A stretch of DNA of 64,000 nt, from the NCBI GenBank assembly GCA_963747535.1, contig CAVVFX010000017.1, positions 682,001 through 746,000 of the forward strand, written 5' to 3'. Of this stretch, positions 17,096 through 27,244 are shown piece after piece; positions within the stretch are counted from its first letter, which is position 1, and each line of letters opens with the position of its first letter. A program made the position numbers and the translations under genes. The DNA is from CAVVFX01 sp963747535 (lineage in GTDB: Bacteria; Acidobacteriota; Terriglobia; Bryobacterales; Bryobacteraceae). The notes under the pieces were generated by a model. It ran no database searches. It saw only the letters and a list, made by a program, of their open reading frames with translations, and was not told the DNA's origin.

Positions 17096-18407
17096 CCGCG
17101 ATCTGCGTAAAACAGCTATCGAATGCGCGCGCCAGAATATCTTCGTCGAGATGCCGCGGCAGGTCCTCAAACTCCATGAGATCAATGGCGTGTGAGATTA
17201 CGTCGCGCGGATGGCAGCGTCTGAACTTATGCCCTGTCTTGGTATAGTGCCGCTCGATGAATCCGTCGAGAGCTGCGCGGAGACATTCGAGTTTCCTGGA
17301 GGCGCAAAACTGGGCGAAAATCTGAACGAACTCCTCGCGGGTGGGATTCTGCACCAGCATCTTGTACTGAATGCGCCGCAGAAACGCCTCATCCCCGAGT
17401 TGATCGGGATTGAGGTTGGTCGAGAAAATGAGAAAAACTTCGAAAGGCAGTGAGAGTTTGCCACCCGTGGGCAGCATGAGATGATCTACACGGCCCTCCA
17501 TGGGGACGATCCATCGATTCAGCAGTTCGGCCGGCGACACTCGCTGGCGGCCGAAGTCGTCGATCAGATACATCCCGTTGTTCGCCTTCAGGTGACAGGG
17601 CGCGTCGTAGATTTTAGTGACGGAGTTATAACTCAGCTCCAGCATTTCCAGAGTCAATTCGCCGCCCGTCACAATGAAGGGGCGATGACACCGGGCCCAA
17701 CGGCTGTCATACGGCCGCTGCAGGGAGAACAGCGCGTCGGTATCGTCGGAACTTTCGATCGGCTTATGACTCAATGGGTCATAGAACTGAATAATGGAGC
17801 CGTTGTACTCGAGAGCATGAGGCACGAAGACGGCACTCGATTCGAGTTTGATAAGCGCTTCTGCCAGGTAGGTCTTCCCGTTACCCGGCTGTCCGTACAT
17901 CAGCAGAGACTTCCCCGAATTGACTGCGGGGCCGATCTGGCTGAGTGTTCTCGGACCCATCACGACGTGACTGTAAGCCTTCGATAGTATTTCGCGGGTC
18001 AGCCAGCCTTTCGGCGGCTTCTGAGCTTCTACGGCGACTACATACTGATTGAGTGGAATCGGAGCCGGACCCACGTACTGGTTGATCTCATAACACTCGC
18101 GCGCGCGTTTCCGGCCGGCTTCGGAAAGCGCAAAGACGCTGGAGATCAGACCGTAGCCCAAGGATCGCTTCACTTCGAAAAACTGTCGAACCTTCAGCTC
18201 TTCCATGAGCGGCTCGATCACGCTGAAGCTTAATCCCAGCGTGTCGGCAACCTGCCGGCCGGTCAACTCCCCGCGCGCATATAGCGTGTTGAAGATCAAC
18301 TGCTCAACGGTCGATTGAGCCAGGCCCGTGTCGCGCAACGTCCAGGGAACGGGCGGGAGGAAAACGGCGTTGTCGGTTTCGCGAGCGGGGATTGCGGCGG
18401 CAGCCAT
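17091..18407 (-). CDS. AAA+ ATPase with N-terminal winged-helix region (paralogue 1)
   Basis: The protein has 438 residues. Residues about 25-110 look like a winged helix (VEQLIFNTLYARGELTGRQV, ADTLGLSFSVIEPLMEEL) followed by the linker motif YVGPAPIPLNQY. The ATPase domain has Walker A GQPGNGKT at 172-179, Walker B YLIDDFG at 280-286, a sensor-1 motif FSTNLNP, an arginine pair FLRRI after it, and a C-terminal lid (RRCHPRDVISHAIDLM). A clear paralogue lies at 28176-29513 with the same architecture and the same GPAPxPL linker. The ATPase resembles MoxR/ClpX-type remodelling enzymes in layout; the substrate is unknown. It stands alone here. Confidence 0.8.
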   Translation of the reverse strand: MAAAAIPARETDNAVFLPPVPWTLRDTGLAQSTVEQLIFNTLYARGELTGRQVADTLGLSFSVIEPLMEELKVRQFFEVKRSLGYGLISSVFALSEAGRKRARECYEINQYVGPAPIPLNQYVVAVEAQKPPKGWLTREILSKAYSHVVMGPRTLSQIGPAVNSGKSLLMYGQPGNGKTYLAEALIKLESSAVFVPHALEYNGSIIQFYDPLSHKPIESSDDTDALFSLQRPYDSRWARCHRPFIVTGGELTLEMLELSYNSVTKIYDAPCHLKANNGMYLIDDFGRQRVSPAELLNRWIVPMEGRVDHLMLPTGGKLSLPFEVFLIFSTNLNPDQLGDEAFLRRIQYKMLVQNPTREEFVQIFAQFCASRKLECLRAALDGFIERHYTKTGHKFRRCHPRDVISHAIDLMEFEDLPRHLDEDILARAFDSCFTQIAE

Positions 18408-18505
18408 GAGTACCGTTTCAGATTAGTCAAGCCCGCATCAGGAAGCAATAAATGCCTTGGTTAGTCTTGACCGATCGGGTATGGCCGTTGGTTAGTTTTC
18501 AATCG

Positions 18506-19960
18506 TTATGGCAGTACGCCCGTGCGTAACTGCTCACGGATGGCCGATTCGAGACCCTGGGTCTCGTTGGCTTTGTCAAAATCCGGGTTGGGCTTGGGCA
18601 TTTCCGCGTTCATCTCCTTCAGCCAGGCATCGAGGCGCGCTTTCATGTCGCGCGCCTTGTCCGGCATGCGCACCGCCAGGTTGTGCGCTTCGCCGATATC
18701 ATCGCGCAGATTGTAGAGCTCCACCGAGTCGCCTTCGTACCACTCAATGATCTTGAAATCGCCCTGCCGCATGGCCGCGCCGGGACGTCCGCCCTGATTG
18801 CTGTAATGCGGATAGTGCCAGAAGAGCGCGTCCTGTTTGGGGATCCCGGTCTGCTTGAGAAGCGGTACCAGGCTGACGCCGTCGGCCGGATTTCCCGGGT
18901 CCTTGGCGATGCCCGCCATTTCGAGCATGGTGGGATAGAAGTCCGTGCTGATCACGGGCACGTCGCACTGCGACCCGGGCTTCGTAACGCCCGGCCACTT
19001 CACGATCATCGGTTCTCGAATACCGCCTTCGTACAGAAAACCTTTGCCGGCCTTCAGCGGTTTGTTCGACGTCGGAGTCTGTCCCTTGTATTCGGCGGAT
19101 GCGAGGCCGCCGTTATCGGACATGAAGATGATCGCGGTCCGGTCCGCGAGTTTCATTTCGTCGAGAGCTTTCAGGATCCGCCCGACGCTCTCATCGACGC
19201 TGGCTACCATGGCAGCGTAGGTCGCATTGTTCTGCAGCGCACCGGGCTTGACTCGCTGGCTATAGCGCTCGATCATGTCCTGCTTGGCCTCGAGCGGAAT
19301 ATGGACACTGTAATGCGCCAGGTAAAGGAAGAAAGGCCTGGTGCGGTTGTCGCCGATAAACTCGATGGCGCTATCGGTCAGCCGGTCCGGAAGATAAGCG
19401 CCCGGCTCCGCTTTGATAGGCGGGTTCGGCGTCCACTGCGGGAAGAAGTAGCTCTTGGGCATGCCCGACTCTGTGCCGGCTACGTTTACGTCGAAGCCTT
19501 GTTTCTCCGGGTAGTAATCGGGTCCGCCGAGGTGCCATTTCCCGATTGCCGCAGAGCGATAGCCGGAAGGCTTCAGGGCCTCCGCGATGGTTACTTCCTC
19601 GAGCGGAAGTTGCTGGCGGGACACCGGTGCCAGCAACTTGGAGTGCGGGAGATGGTGCAGTCCCGGCAGGAAGTTGGTGATGCCGAGCCGCGCGGGATAC
19701 TTGCCGGTCATGATGCTGGCACGCGTCGGCGAGCACACCGGACCAGCGGCGTAAGCGGAAGTGAATCGCATGCCCTGCGACGCCAGTTTGTCGATGTTGG
19801 GTGTCTCGAAAAGCTCGCTGCCGTTGTAGCCCACGTCGCGCCACCCCATATCGTCGATGAGAATGAAGACGAAGTTCAGCGTCGGTTGCGAAGACTGTCT
19901 TTGGGCGTACAGCAGAGGAGCGGCTGCCAGCGTCGAGAGAAAGGTGCGACGGGAGAGCAT
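18506..19960 (-). CDS. Tat-exported sulfatase
   Basis: The 484-residue enzyme begins with a Tat-type signal (SRRTFLSTLAAAPLLYA). The mature protein carries the alkaline-phosphatase-fold sulfatase signatures: metal-binding FILIDDMGWRDVGY near residue 33, and C76-S-P-T-R, where the cysteine becomes the catalytic formylglycine. It also has GKWHLGG (sulfatase signature 2) and a later SDNGG metal site. It hydrolyses sulfate esters, probably of polysaccharides, outside the cytoplasm. Activation needs a formylglycine-generating enzyme, which is not in this window. C-terminal features (NLRDDIGEAHNLA) are typical of arylsulfatase A-like enzymes. Confidence 0.93.
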   Translation of the reverse strand: MLSRRTFLSTLAAAPLLYAQRQSSQPTLNFVFILIDDMGWRDVGYNGSELFETPNIDKLASQGMRFTSAYAAGPVCSPTRASIMTGKYPARLGITNFLPGLHHLPHSKLLAPVSRQQLPLEEVTIAEALKPSGYRSAAIGKWHLGGPDYYPEKQGFDVNVAGTESGMPKSYFFPQWTPNPPIKAEPGAYLPDRLTDSAIEFIGDNRTRPFFLYLAHYSVHIPLEAKQDMIERYSQRVKPGALQNNATYAAMVASVDESVGRILKALDEMKLADRTAIIFMSDNGGLASAEYKGQTPTSNKPLKAGKGFLYEGGIREPMIVKWPGVTKPGSQCDVPVISTDFYPTMLEMAGIAKDPGNPADGVSLVPLLKQTGIPKQDALFWHYPHYSNQGGRPGAAMRQGDFKIIEWYEGDSVELYNLRDDIGEAHNLAVRMPDKARDMKARLDAWLKEMNAEMPKPNPDFDKANETQGLESAIREQLRTGVLP

Positions 19961-20074
19961 AGGAAAATTCTATGACACTCCCGCCGGCCGGCGTAGGCGC
20001 ACCGGGCGTGGCAGCGACATTTCATGGCGCCGGGCGCATGTTACGCTGAGATCAACGCAAGGTCCCTCAACGTT

Positions 20075-20902
20075 ATGCAATCGCGACTGGCAACTATCGT
20101 CGGAGCCGCGGCCGTCTCACTCCTGATAGGTGCGATTTATGGCCAGCGGCCGTTTCGCGAATACCCTGGCGTTGAGCACGAGAATTACCCGATTCCTACG
20201 GACTATCAGGAGAAAACTGAATGGGTCTTTGCGCGGCTGATGTATCCGCCGATCGGCGGGAATAACTTCTGGCGCGGCACCGGTGACTGGACTCAAGGCC
20301 GCTCTAACTGGACCATCGACTACCCTGCCTCCGACCGCCATTTGTCGGCGGCTCTGCGGCGCCTGACGCGCGTACACGCACGCTCGGTGGAGGAACCGGT
20401 CAATCTGGACGACGGAGACGAAGTCTACAATTGGCCCTGGCTGTATGCAGTTGAAGTAGGGCATTGGAACCTGACCGACGAGCAGTGTCAAAAAATGCGG
20501 GAGTATCTGCTACGCGGCGGCTTCTTCATGTGCGACGACTTTCACGGCACTCAGGAATGGTCGGTGTTCATCGCCAGCATGTCCAGGGTATTCCCGGACC
20601 GGCCGATTGTGGATCTGCCGGATAACGATCAGATCTTCCACACGGTCTTCGACCTCAGCGACCGCTATCAGGTACCCGGCGCCCAGTTTCTGTACTCCGG
20701 GCGGGTTTACGAGAAGGACGGTATCGGTGCGCGCTGGCGGGGCATCTACGATGACCGGGGACGCCTGATGATCGCTATTTGCCACAATGTCGACCTGGGC
20801 GATTCCTGGGAACATGCGGACGAGCCGGAGTATCCTGAAAGATTTTCCGCCATGGGTTTCCGGATCGGTGTGAACTACGTTGTCTACGCTATGACGCATT
20901 GA
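20075..20902 (+). CDS. DUF4159-family secreted protein
   Basis: From the ATG at 20075 the protein has 275 residues and a hydrophobic signal (LATIVGAAAVSLLIGAIYG). The mature part has the family pattern WVFARLMYPP near the start, then NWTIDYPASDRHLSAALRRLT, and a middle block LRRGGFFMCDDFHGTQEW, which in DUF4159 is the conserved 'GG-F-x-D-D-F-H' core. It ends GFRIGVNYVVYAMTH. DUF4159 is often found near MoxR-type ATPase and vWA genes. No function is established. It converges on lon with only about 10 bases between the two stops. Confidence 0.85.
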   Translation: MQSRLATIVGAAAVSLLIGAIYGQRPFREYPGVEHENYPIPTDYQEKTEWVFARLMYPPIGGNNFWRGTGDWTQGRSNWTIDYPASDRHLSAALRRLTRVHARSVEEPVNLDDGDEVYNWPWLYAVEVGHWNLTDEQCQKMREYLLRGGFFMCDDFHGTQEWSVFIASMSRVFPDRPIVDLPDNDQIFHTVFDLSDRYQVPGAQFLYSGRVYEKDGIGARWRGIYDDRGRLMIAICHNVDLGDSWEHADEPEYPERFSAMGFRIGVNYVVYAMTH

Positions 20903-20904
20903 CC

Positions 20905-20925
20905 AAGTACTACTAACAGTCAAGG
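20905..20925 (+). repeat. copy of the gtactactaacagtcaa dispersed repeat
   Basis: This copy shares gtactactaacagtcaa with longer copies at 32304-32358 and 42153-42208. It covers the stop codon and last codons of lon on the minus strand (stop TAG read from ctaacag), and lies just after the DUF4159 stop. Confidence 0.75.
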
Positions 20926-23396
20926 CCTGGCACCAGAGCCAGTTTCACGACATCGTCCATCGTTTTGACGTAATGGATCTTCACATCGCCGATCTGCTCG
21001 CGCTGCAGGTCCTCCTTCACGTTGACTTCGTTTTCCCACGGCACAATCACTTCGGTGATGCCGCTGCGTTTGGCGGCCAGCACCTTCTCTTTAATCCCGC
21101 CAATAGGCAGTACCTGGCCGGACAGCGTGATCTCTCCGGTCATGGCCAGATTCGGCTTGATGCAACGGCCCGTGAGCATCGACAGCAACGCACTCGCCAT
21201 GGTAATTCCGGCAGAGGGGCCATCCTTGGGGATGGCGCCGGCGGGAACGTGAACATGGATATCGCTGGTCTTGAAGACCTCCGGATCGATTCCGTAAGTG
21301 ACGGCATTCGCGCGGACCCAGGTGAGCGCGGCCTGCACCGACTCCTGCATCACCGAACCAAGCTGGCCCGTCATGATGAGACCCTTGCTGCCGCCGGGCA
21401 TGCGTCCGGCTTCGATAAAGAGTACGTCGCCTCCGACCGGCGTCCAGGCCAGTCCGACTGCGACTCCGGGACGACTGGTGCGTTGGGCGGTTTCCGCGTC
21501 GGCGCGGAATTTAGGTGCCCCGAGAAGATCTTCGATCACCGCGGGCGTGATCTGGGCGATAGGCTCTTTCCCTTCGGCATAACGGCGCGCGATTTTACGG
21601 CAGATGTTGCCGATCTCGCGTTCCAGATTGCGGACGCCGGCTTCCCGCGTATAGCGCTGGACGATGAAGCGCACGGCCTCGTCCAGGAATTCCACCGGCC
21701 GCGATTCATCCAAAGCATTCTCGGTCTTCTGGCGCGGGATCAGGTAACGGAAAGCGATGATTACCTTTTCCTGTTCCGTATAACCGGCGAGCTCGATGAT
21801 CTCCATCCGATCGCGTAGCGCGTCGGGAATGGTGTCGAGGACATTCGCCGTGGTGATGAACAGGACCCGCGACAGATCGAACGGCACGTCCAGATAGTTA
21901 TCCCGAAAAGTCGAATTCTGTTCGGGATCGAGGACCTCGAGCAGCGCCGACGCCGGATCGCCGCGGAAATCGCGCCCCAGTTTATCCACTTCGTCGAGCA
22001 TGAACACCGGATCGTTGACTCCCGCGCGGCGCAGCGCATGGATCACCTGGCCAGGCATCGACCCGATGTAGGTTCGCCGGTGGCCGCGAATTTCGGCTTC
22101 GTCGTGCATGCCGCCCATCGAGATGCGGGCGAACTTTCGTCCCAGCGATCGGGCAATCGAACGCCCCAGCGAAGTCTTGCCGACGCCTGGAGGTCCGACG
22201 AAACAAAGGATCGGGCCCTTCGTACCGGGCTTGAGCTGCAATACGGCGAGGTAGTCGAGAATACGGTTCTTGACCTTTTCGAGGTCGTAGTGGTCCTCAT
22301 CCAAGATCTCGGCGGCATGGGCGACATTCACGGCTTCGCCCGTCGATTTGTTCCACGGGAGGTTGGACATCCACTCGAGGTACGTCCGGGTAACCGTGTA
22401 CTCGGGCGACATGGGCGAGATGCGCGACAGGCGCTTGAGCTCCTTCATCGCCTCGGCCTTGACTTCGTCGCTCATGCCGGCGGCTTCCAGCGCTTGTCTA
22501 AGCTCTTCTACATCCTGCTGCGATTCGTCGGATTCGCCGAGCTCCTTCTGAATGGCTTTGACCTGCTCGCGGAGATAGAACTCGCGCTGGCTCTGCGAAA
22601 GCTGTCCCTGGACTTGCGACTGGATCTTGCTGCGCAATTCGGCCAGCTCGACTTCACGGGCCAGCAGCACGTTCATGTATTCCAGGCGCGAGCGAGCGTC
22701 GAGCTGCTCGAGCACCGTCTGCCGTTCGACGTGCGTCATGCCGGGAAGAGCACTGGCCACAAAGTCCGCCAGGCGTCCGATTTCCGGGATGTTGGATGCG
22801 GTCGTGTAGATCTCGTCGGATAAGTTGGGCGCCGCGGAGACGATCTGTTGGAAGGCGCTCAGGACGTTCTGGCGCAAGGCTTCGAGCTGTGGCGTAATCT
22901 CCGGCTCAATCTCAGCGATTCGTTCGATGCGCGCCCTCAGATACGGATCGGTGGAGACAAACTCGATGGTGCGAAGACGCGAGACTCCTTCGCAGAACAG
23001 GAGCAGGCCTTCGCGCATGGGCACGATTTTATGGATGATGACCAGCGTGCCGATTCCGTACAGCTCACTGGGAGCAGGCGAATCGGCGCGCGCATCGAGT
23101 TGGGACACGATTCCGATGGTGCGGTTTTCACCCAGCGATTTGACGAGGGCTACCGACGCGGGACGCCCCACACTGATGGGCAGTAAGCCGTGAGGGAACA
23201 GCACGGTGTCACGGACCGGGAGGATCGGGACTTCTTCGATCACCGGCGCGCCGCTATCCGGCGTTTCCGGGCCGGGATCGCCGTCTGTTAGCGATTCAAC
23301 AGCGGGGGGTTCTGCCAAGGCCTCGGAGATCGCTTTTTCGGGTTGGTCGGAGGGTTCAGTTTCGAGCGTCACAGGGTTATGGTATGAGCGTAACAT
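20913..23396 (-). CDS. lon: ATP-dependent Lon protease
   Basis: The 827-residue protein has the standard LonA order. An acidic N-terminal extension (about 1-55) precedes the LON substrate-binding domain (LPVRDTVLFPHGLLPISVG, about 58-260), a coiled-coil region, the AAA+ module with Walker A GPPGVGKTS and Walker B FMLDEVDKLG, and the proteolytic domain with the dyad Ser728 (KDGPSAGIT) and Lys771 (GGIKEKVLAAK). It degrades misfolded and regulatory proteins in the cytosol. The end differs from typical Lon: the last residues GLDC and the stop fall in a dispersed repeat copy, so the C-terminus has probably been redefined by repeat insertion or drift. Confidence 0.97.
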   Translation of the reverse strand: MLRSYHNPVTLETEPSDQPEKAISEALAEPPAVESLTDGDPGPETPDSGAPVIEEVPILPVRDTVLFPHGLLPISVGRPASVALVKSLGENRTIGIVSQLDARADSPAPSELYGIGTLVIIHKIVPMREGLLLFCEGVSRLRTIEFVSTDPYLRARIERIAEIEPEITPQLEALRQNVLSAFQQIVSAAPNLSDEIYTTASNIPEIGRLADFVASALPGMTHVERQTVLEQLDARSRLEYMNVLLAREVELAELRSKIQSQVQGQLSQSQREFYLREQVKAIQKELGESDESQQDVEELRQALEAAGMSDEVKAEAMKELKRLSRISPMSPEYTVTRTYLEWMSNLPWNKSTGEAVNVAHAAEILDEDHYDLEKVKNRILDYLAVLQLKPGTKGPILCFVGPPGVGKTSLGRSIARSLGRKFARISMGGMHDEAEIRGHRRTYIGSMPGQVIHALRRAGVNDPVFMLDEVDKLGRDFRGDPASALLEVLDPEQNSTFRDNYLDVPFDLSRVLFITTANVLDTIPDALRDRMEIIELAGYTEQEKVIIAFRYLIPRQKTENALDESRPVEFLDEAVRFIVQRYTREAGVRNLEREIGNICRKIARRYAEGKEPIAQITPAVIEDLLGAPKFRADAETAQRTSRPGVAVGLAWTPVGGDVLFIEAGRMPGGSKGLIMTGQLGSVMQESVQAALTWVRANAVTYGIDPEVFKTSDIHVHVPAGAIPKDGPSAGITMASALLSMLTGRCIKPNLAMTGEITLSGQVLPIGGIKEKVLAAKRSGITEVIVPWENEVNVKEDLQREQIGDVKIHYVKTMDDVVKLALVPGLDC

Positions 23397-23752
23397 ACTA
23401 AGATCTTCTACTGCCAGTTATTTAGATCGCTTGATAGAAAAAACGCTTCAAAAACTTGGATTCGCGCCAAAGACATACAGACGATATACGTTTGTTGATT
23501 TCTTTTCCGGATCTCCGTGGGCGCCCTTTGGCACAGGCGATGTCCACTAGGCATTGTTCCAGTCCTGGCGGAAAACGGGTCGTACTGATTGCGCTTGAGA
23601 GCGACCGCGGTGGCACCCCATACAATCCCTGATATCCACGATCTGATAAATTTCTAGCTCGACGGATCAGTTTAGTGTCATCCTAGCTCTAATCAGTCAA
23701 CCCTTTGCTGCGTTGAGGCATTTGATTAATAACTTCAGGAGAACATCAGGAA
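23397..23752. other. intergenic region between lon and the TonB-receptor pseudogene
   Basis: About 350 bases, more AT-rich than the flanks, with the 14-bp repeat at 23652. Presumably it holds the lon promoter. A short frame ending DLINF-stop at the repeat might be the tail of a lost outer-membrane protein gene, but this is speculative. No other gene is supported. Confidence 0.45.
23652..23665 (+). repeat. 14-bp direct repeat flanking the TonB-receptor pseudogene (left)
   Basis: ttctagctcgacgg is identical to 26878-26891 at the right end of the pseudogene. Confidence 0.7.
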
Positions 23753-26700
23753 ATGGTAAACGCACGAGTTACACATCGATCCAGTTCGACATGGCTCACT
23801 TCTGCGTGGGTCATAGCAGCGCTTCTAAGCCTGAGTCTTTCGGCTTTCGGACAATCCACAGGCGCGATTCAAGGTACGGTTTTGGATGCGTCAGGCCGCG
23901 CCAGTACCCAATGCTGCGGTTACGATCACAGATCAACAGATCGGTGAAGCAGCGTAACTTGACCACGGACTCCGCCGGACTTTATTACTCACCTTCTCTG
24001 CGGGTAGGAACTTATCGCGTTGAAATCAAAGCTTCCGGTTTGGCTCCCATGGCCGTTTCCGATGTGGTGGTCTCGGTGGGCAGCACCGTCAGGCAGGACT
24101 TCAACGCTCAAAGTCGCCGCTACTTCCGAGGTGGTTGAGGTACGTGCCGGCGCTCCGGTGATCGAGACGAGCACCGTCTCGGTCGGCTCCGTCGTAAATC
24201 AGACTACCGTGCAGGAGATTCCCCTCAACGGACGCCACTTCGTCGACTTATCCATGCTGACGGTCGGGACGGTCACTCCGCCCGCGAACGGCTTCCTGAC
24301 AGCGCCCCTGCGCGGCCAGGGATCGTTTTCGTTTAACTCCGCCGGCGCGCGCGAAGATAGCGTCAACTTCATGATCAACGGGATCAATCTCAGCGACCCG
24401 AATCAGAACCAGATTACGTTTCCAGCCGACCATCAACACCGTCAGCGAATTCAAAGTTGACAACCAGACCTTCAGCGCGGAGTACGGACGAAACTCCGGC
24501 TCCATCGTGAATATCGCGACCCGCAGCGGCGAGAACACCTGGCACGGCGAGGCCTATGAGTTCCTGCGCAATAGTTATTTCGATGCCCGCAATTTCAGCA
24601 ATCCGACGCATACAGGTTCGCGGCGCTACGTTAATCGCCAACCCGCAGTCGCCCTTTATCCGCAACCAGTTCGGCGGCGACGGCGGCGGCGCCATCAAGA
24701 AGGACAAGGCCTTCGTGTTCCTCAGCTATGAAGCGACTGCGCCAGCGCCAGGCGGTGCCGCTCTCGTCGACCACTTTGACCGCCGCGCAGGTCGCGCAGG
24801 CGATGGCATCCAGCGACTCGATTATCAAGAGCCTCCTGCCGTTGATCCCGGCGGCCAACTCCGGAACCAATCAATTTGCCGGCTCAGCGGTGGCGCCGGT
24901 CAACATCGAGCAGGGGACGGCCAACGTGCAGTTATATCTTTTCGGATGCGAATCGTCTGAACGTCTACTACGCTATCCAGCAGGACCAGCGCAACGAGCC
25001 TCCCTCCACCGACGCCAACAGTTTCCCTGGAATGGGCGACCAGCGCAACGGGACAAGCGCCAGCTTTTAACGATCAACGATTCGTGGGTGATCAGTCCGT
25101 CGATGGTCAATGAAGCTGCGTCTCGGCTTCAATCGCATTCACATCGTTTTCGCCGCGGATAACATGTTGAATGCAGCGACCTACGGCATCGATTCCGGCG
25201 TAACCGCCGCCATCGGGCTGCCGCAGATGTACGGTCTCGGGCGCAGTTCGAATTCGGAGGCATCAGTGGTTTCCCGCAAGGCCGTGGCGACGATACCGTG
25301 GTCTTATCGGACACCTTGAGCTGGATTCACGGCAATCATACGGTGAAGTGGGGCGGCGAATTCCGCCGCGCGAATACGGACAACTTCTCTTACACGCCCG
25401 GCACCTTTTCGTTTGCCAGCATCACCACGTTCCTGGCGGATCAGGCCAACGGTTTCACTTCCAACCCGTACAACAAGTCCAACCGCACTTACGGAAACTC
25501 CCTCGGCGCTTTTATCACCGATTCGTGGAAAATCGCGCCCTCGTTTACAGCTACGTTGGGACTTCGCTATGACTGGTACGGTACCCCGACAGAAGCCGAG
25601 AACCGCTTCGTGGTATTCGATCCCACTACCGATACGCTGCAGCATGTCGGCCAGTCCGGCGGACCCAGCACGGCCTACAATCAAAGCGCCCGAATTTTGA
25701 ACCGCGCGTCGGCTTCGTGTGGGATCCTTTCAAGACCGGCAAGACCGTTATTCGCAGCGGCTATGCCATCATGACCGACCAGCCGACGCTCGGCCTGGTG
25801 ACCGGGCTCGCGGCTAACCCGCCGTATGCGTTTCCCGTCTCCTATGCGCCCACCACCGCGGTTCCCTTTGTAACTCTGGGCAACGCGTTGACATGCCTCC
25901 TGCAGGCAGCGTAGCGCCTGTATCGATTGCTCACAATTACCGTGATGCGTACGTCTCCGAGTGGAATTTCAACATCCAACAGGAGTTCCGCCATGACTAC
26001 GGTGTGACCGCCGGTTACTTCGCCAGCAAGGGCACCGACCTCAACATCGAGCGGAATTATAACCAGCCGATTAACGGTGTCAGGCCTTACCCTGCCCTTT
26101 CCGCGCAAAGCCCAATCGATCCGGGCATGCCGCTCAGCAATATCCTGGTCTATGAAAGCGACGGGAATTCGTCCTACCAGGGACTCTGGATCACCGCCAA
26201 CAAGCGTTTTGCGAAAGGTCTGCAGTTCAATGTCTCTTATGCATGGTCCAAATCGATCGATGAAAACTCGCGCAACGTCGAGGGCCTGGTCATCCAGAAC
26301 AGCTACAACATCAGTGGGGATCGTGGCTTGTCGGATTTCGATGTGCGCAATCGCATTGTGATCAGCGGCGTCTACGATCTGCCGTTCAAGGGCAATCGCT
26401 TTAAGGAAGGCTGGGAGATAGCGCTGATCGAGCAGAGCCAGAGCGGCAACCCGATTAACTTCCACACCAGCAACACGGCATTGACCGGCTCGGCGAACCT
26501 CCGCCCGGACGTGACCGGGCCGGTACAGGTGGGCTTCGCGCCGGCCACCAACGGCGCCGCGACATCGGTTACTTACATTGATAATCCTTCCGTGTTCGTG
26601 AATCCCGGCAATGTCTTCGGCACCTTGGGGCGCAATGTCGATCATCGGACCGGGTGTTTCGAATCTGGATTTCACTCTGGTGAAGAATACTAAGATCAAA

Positions 26701-26883
26701 GAGCGGCTGACCTGGCAAGTCCGGGCCGATGCATTCGACATGCTGAACCAGACCAATTTCAACCAACCGGTTTCGACCGTAGGGTCATCCACCTTCGGAT
26801 TGATCACCGCCGGCACGCGTTTCACGGCGGGGGACTTCGGCTCGTCGCGCCAATTGCAACTCGCCATGAAGCTGATCTTCTAG
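23753..26883 (+). pseudogene. Oar-like TonB-dependent receptor, multiply frameshifted
   Basis: Pieces of one protein can be read in order through all three frames. They are a signal peptide (WVIAALLSLSLSAFGQ) and TGAIQGTVLDASG carboxypeptidase-regulatory start; the end of that domain (LTTDSAGLYYSPSLRVGTYRV); a plug with VQEIPLNGRHFVDLS and VNFMINGINLSDPNQ; then SEFKVDNQTFSAEYGRNSG, GGAIKKDKAFVFLSYE, LRLGFNRI, WIHGNHTVKWGGEFRR, FITDSWKIAPSFTATLGLRYDWYG, YVSEWNFNIQQEFRHDYG; and a terminal beta-barrel end RADAFDMLNQTNFNQP...LAMKLIF. I count at least 12 changes of frame. Several are single extra bases, for example an extra c after ITF and an extra a in RQDF. Intact family members are about 1050-1200 residues, and this stretch has about 1040 codons. 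It would have been an outer-membrane receptor for a large substrate and is now inactive. Confidence 0.85.
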
Positions 26884-26891
26884 CTCGACGG
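26878..26891 (+). repeat. 14-bp direct repeat flanking the TonB-receptor pseudogene (right)
   Basis: ttctagctcgacgg includes the final Phe codon and the TAG stop of the receptor and is identical to 23652-23665. Confidence 0.7.
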
Positions 26892-27010
26892 CCAGACCTT
26901 TAGAGGTAGTAGCAAAACTAATAGGACGGGTTGGCGACGATTCGACTTCCGTCGCACCCGGCGGCTGACTACGGACCAGGAGTCAACCAAAGTATAGCTA
27001 CAATGGTGTA

Positions 27011-27211
27011 ATGACATCACGATTGTGGGGACCATGGACGGTTATCGTCGTCTTCACCTTGGCGGGTGGTTTCATCGGCGGGGATATCGCGTTGTGGGAA
27101 TGGGATTCACAAGTCTCCCCCATGATTCCGGTCACTGCCGGTTTGCTTACTGGTGTTCTCGGCGGATCGTTCATCGCGTGGTTCGTTCAGCAGATGGAAG
27201 AACTGAGCTAG
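27011..27211 (+). CDS. small hypothetical membrane protein
   Basis: A 66-residue frame with two hydrophobic stretches (VIVVFTLAGGFIGGDIAL and MIPVTAGLLTGVLGGSFIAW) and a polar C-terminus (VQQMEELS), so a two-helix hairpin membrane protein is plausible. A TACAAT -10-like box lies only a few bases upstream (about 26998). There is no clear Shine-Dalgarno, so a leaderless message is possible. I do not recognise a family, and it may not be a real gene. Confidence 0.45.
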   Translation: MTSRLWGPWTVIVVFTLAGGFIGGDIALWEWDSQVSPMIPVTAGLLTGVLGGSFIAWFVQQMEELS

Positions 27212-27244
27212 TTGCGCGGGCAACTCCGGCTTGATCGCTATGTT

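Noticed and set aside
18683..19975. 430-codon plus-strand open frame
   Set aside because: It is antisense to the sulfatase, which has all catalytic motifs.
25842..26867. 341-codon minus-strand open frame within the TonB pseudogene
   Set aside because: The plus-strand pieces match receptor barrel sequence; this is a shadow.
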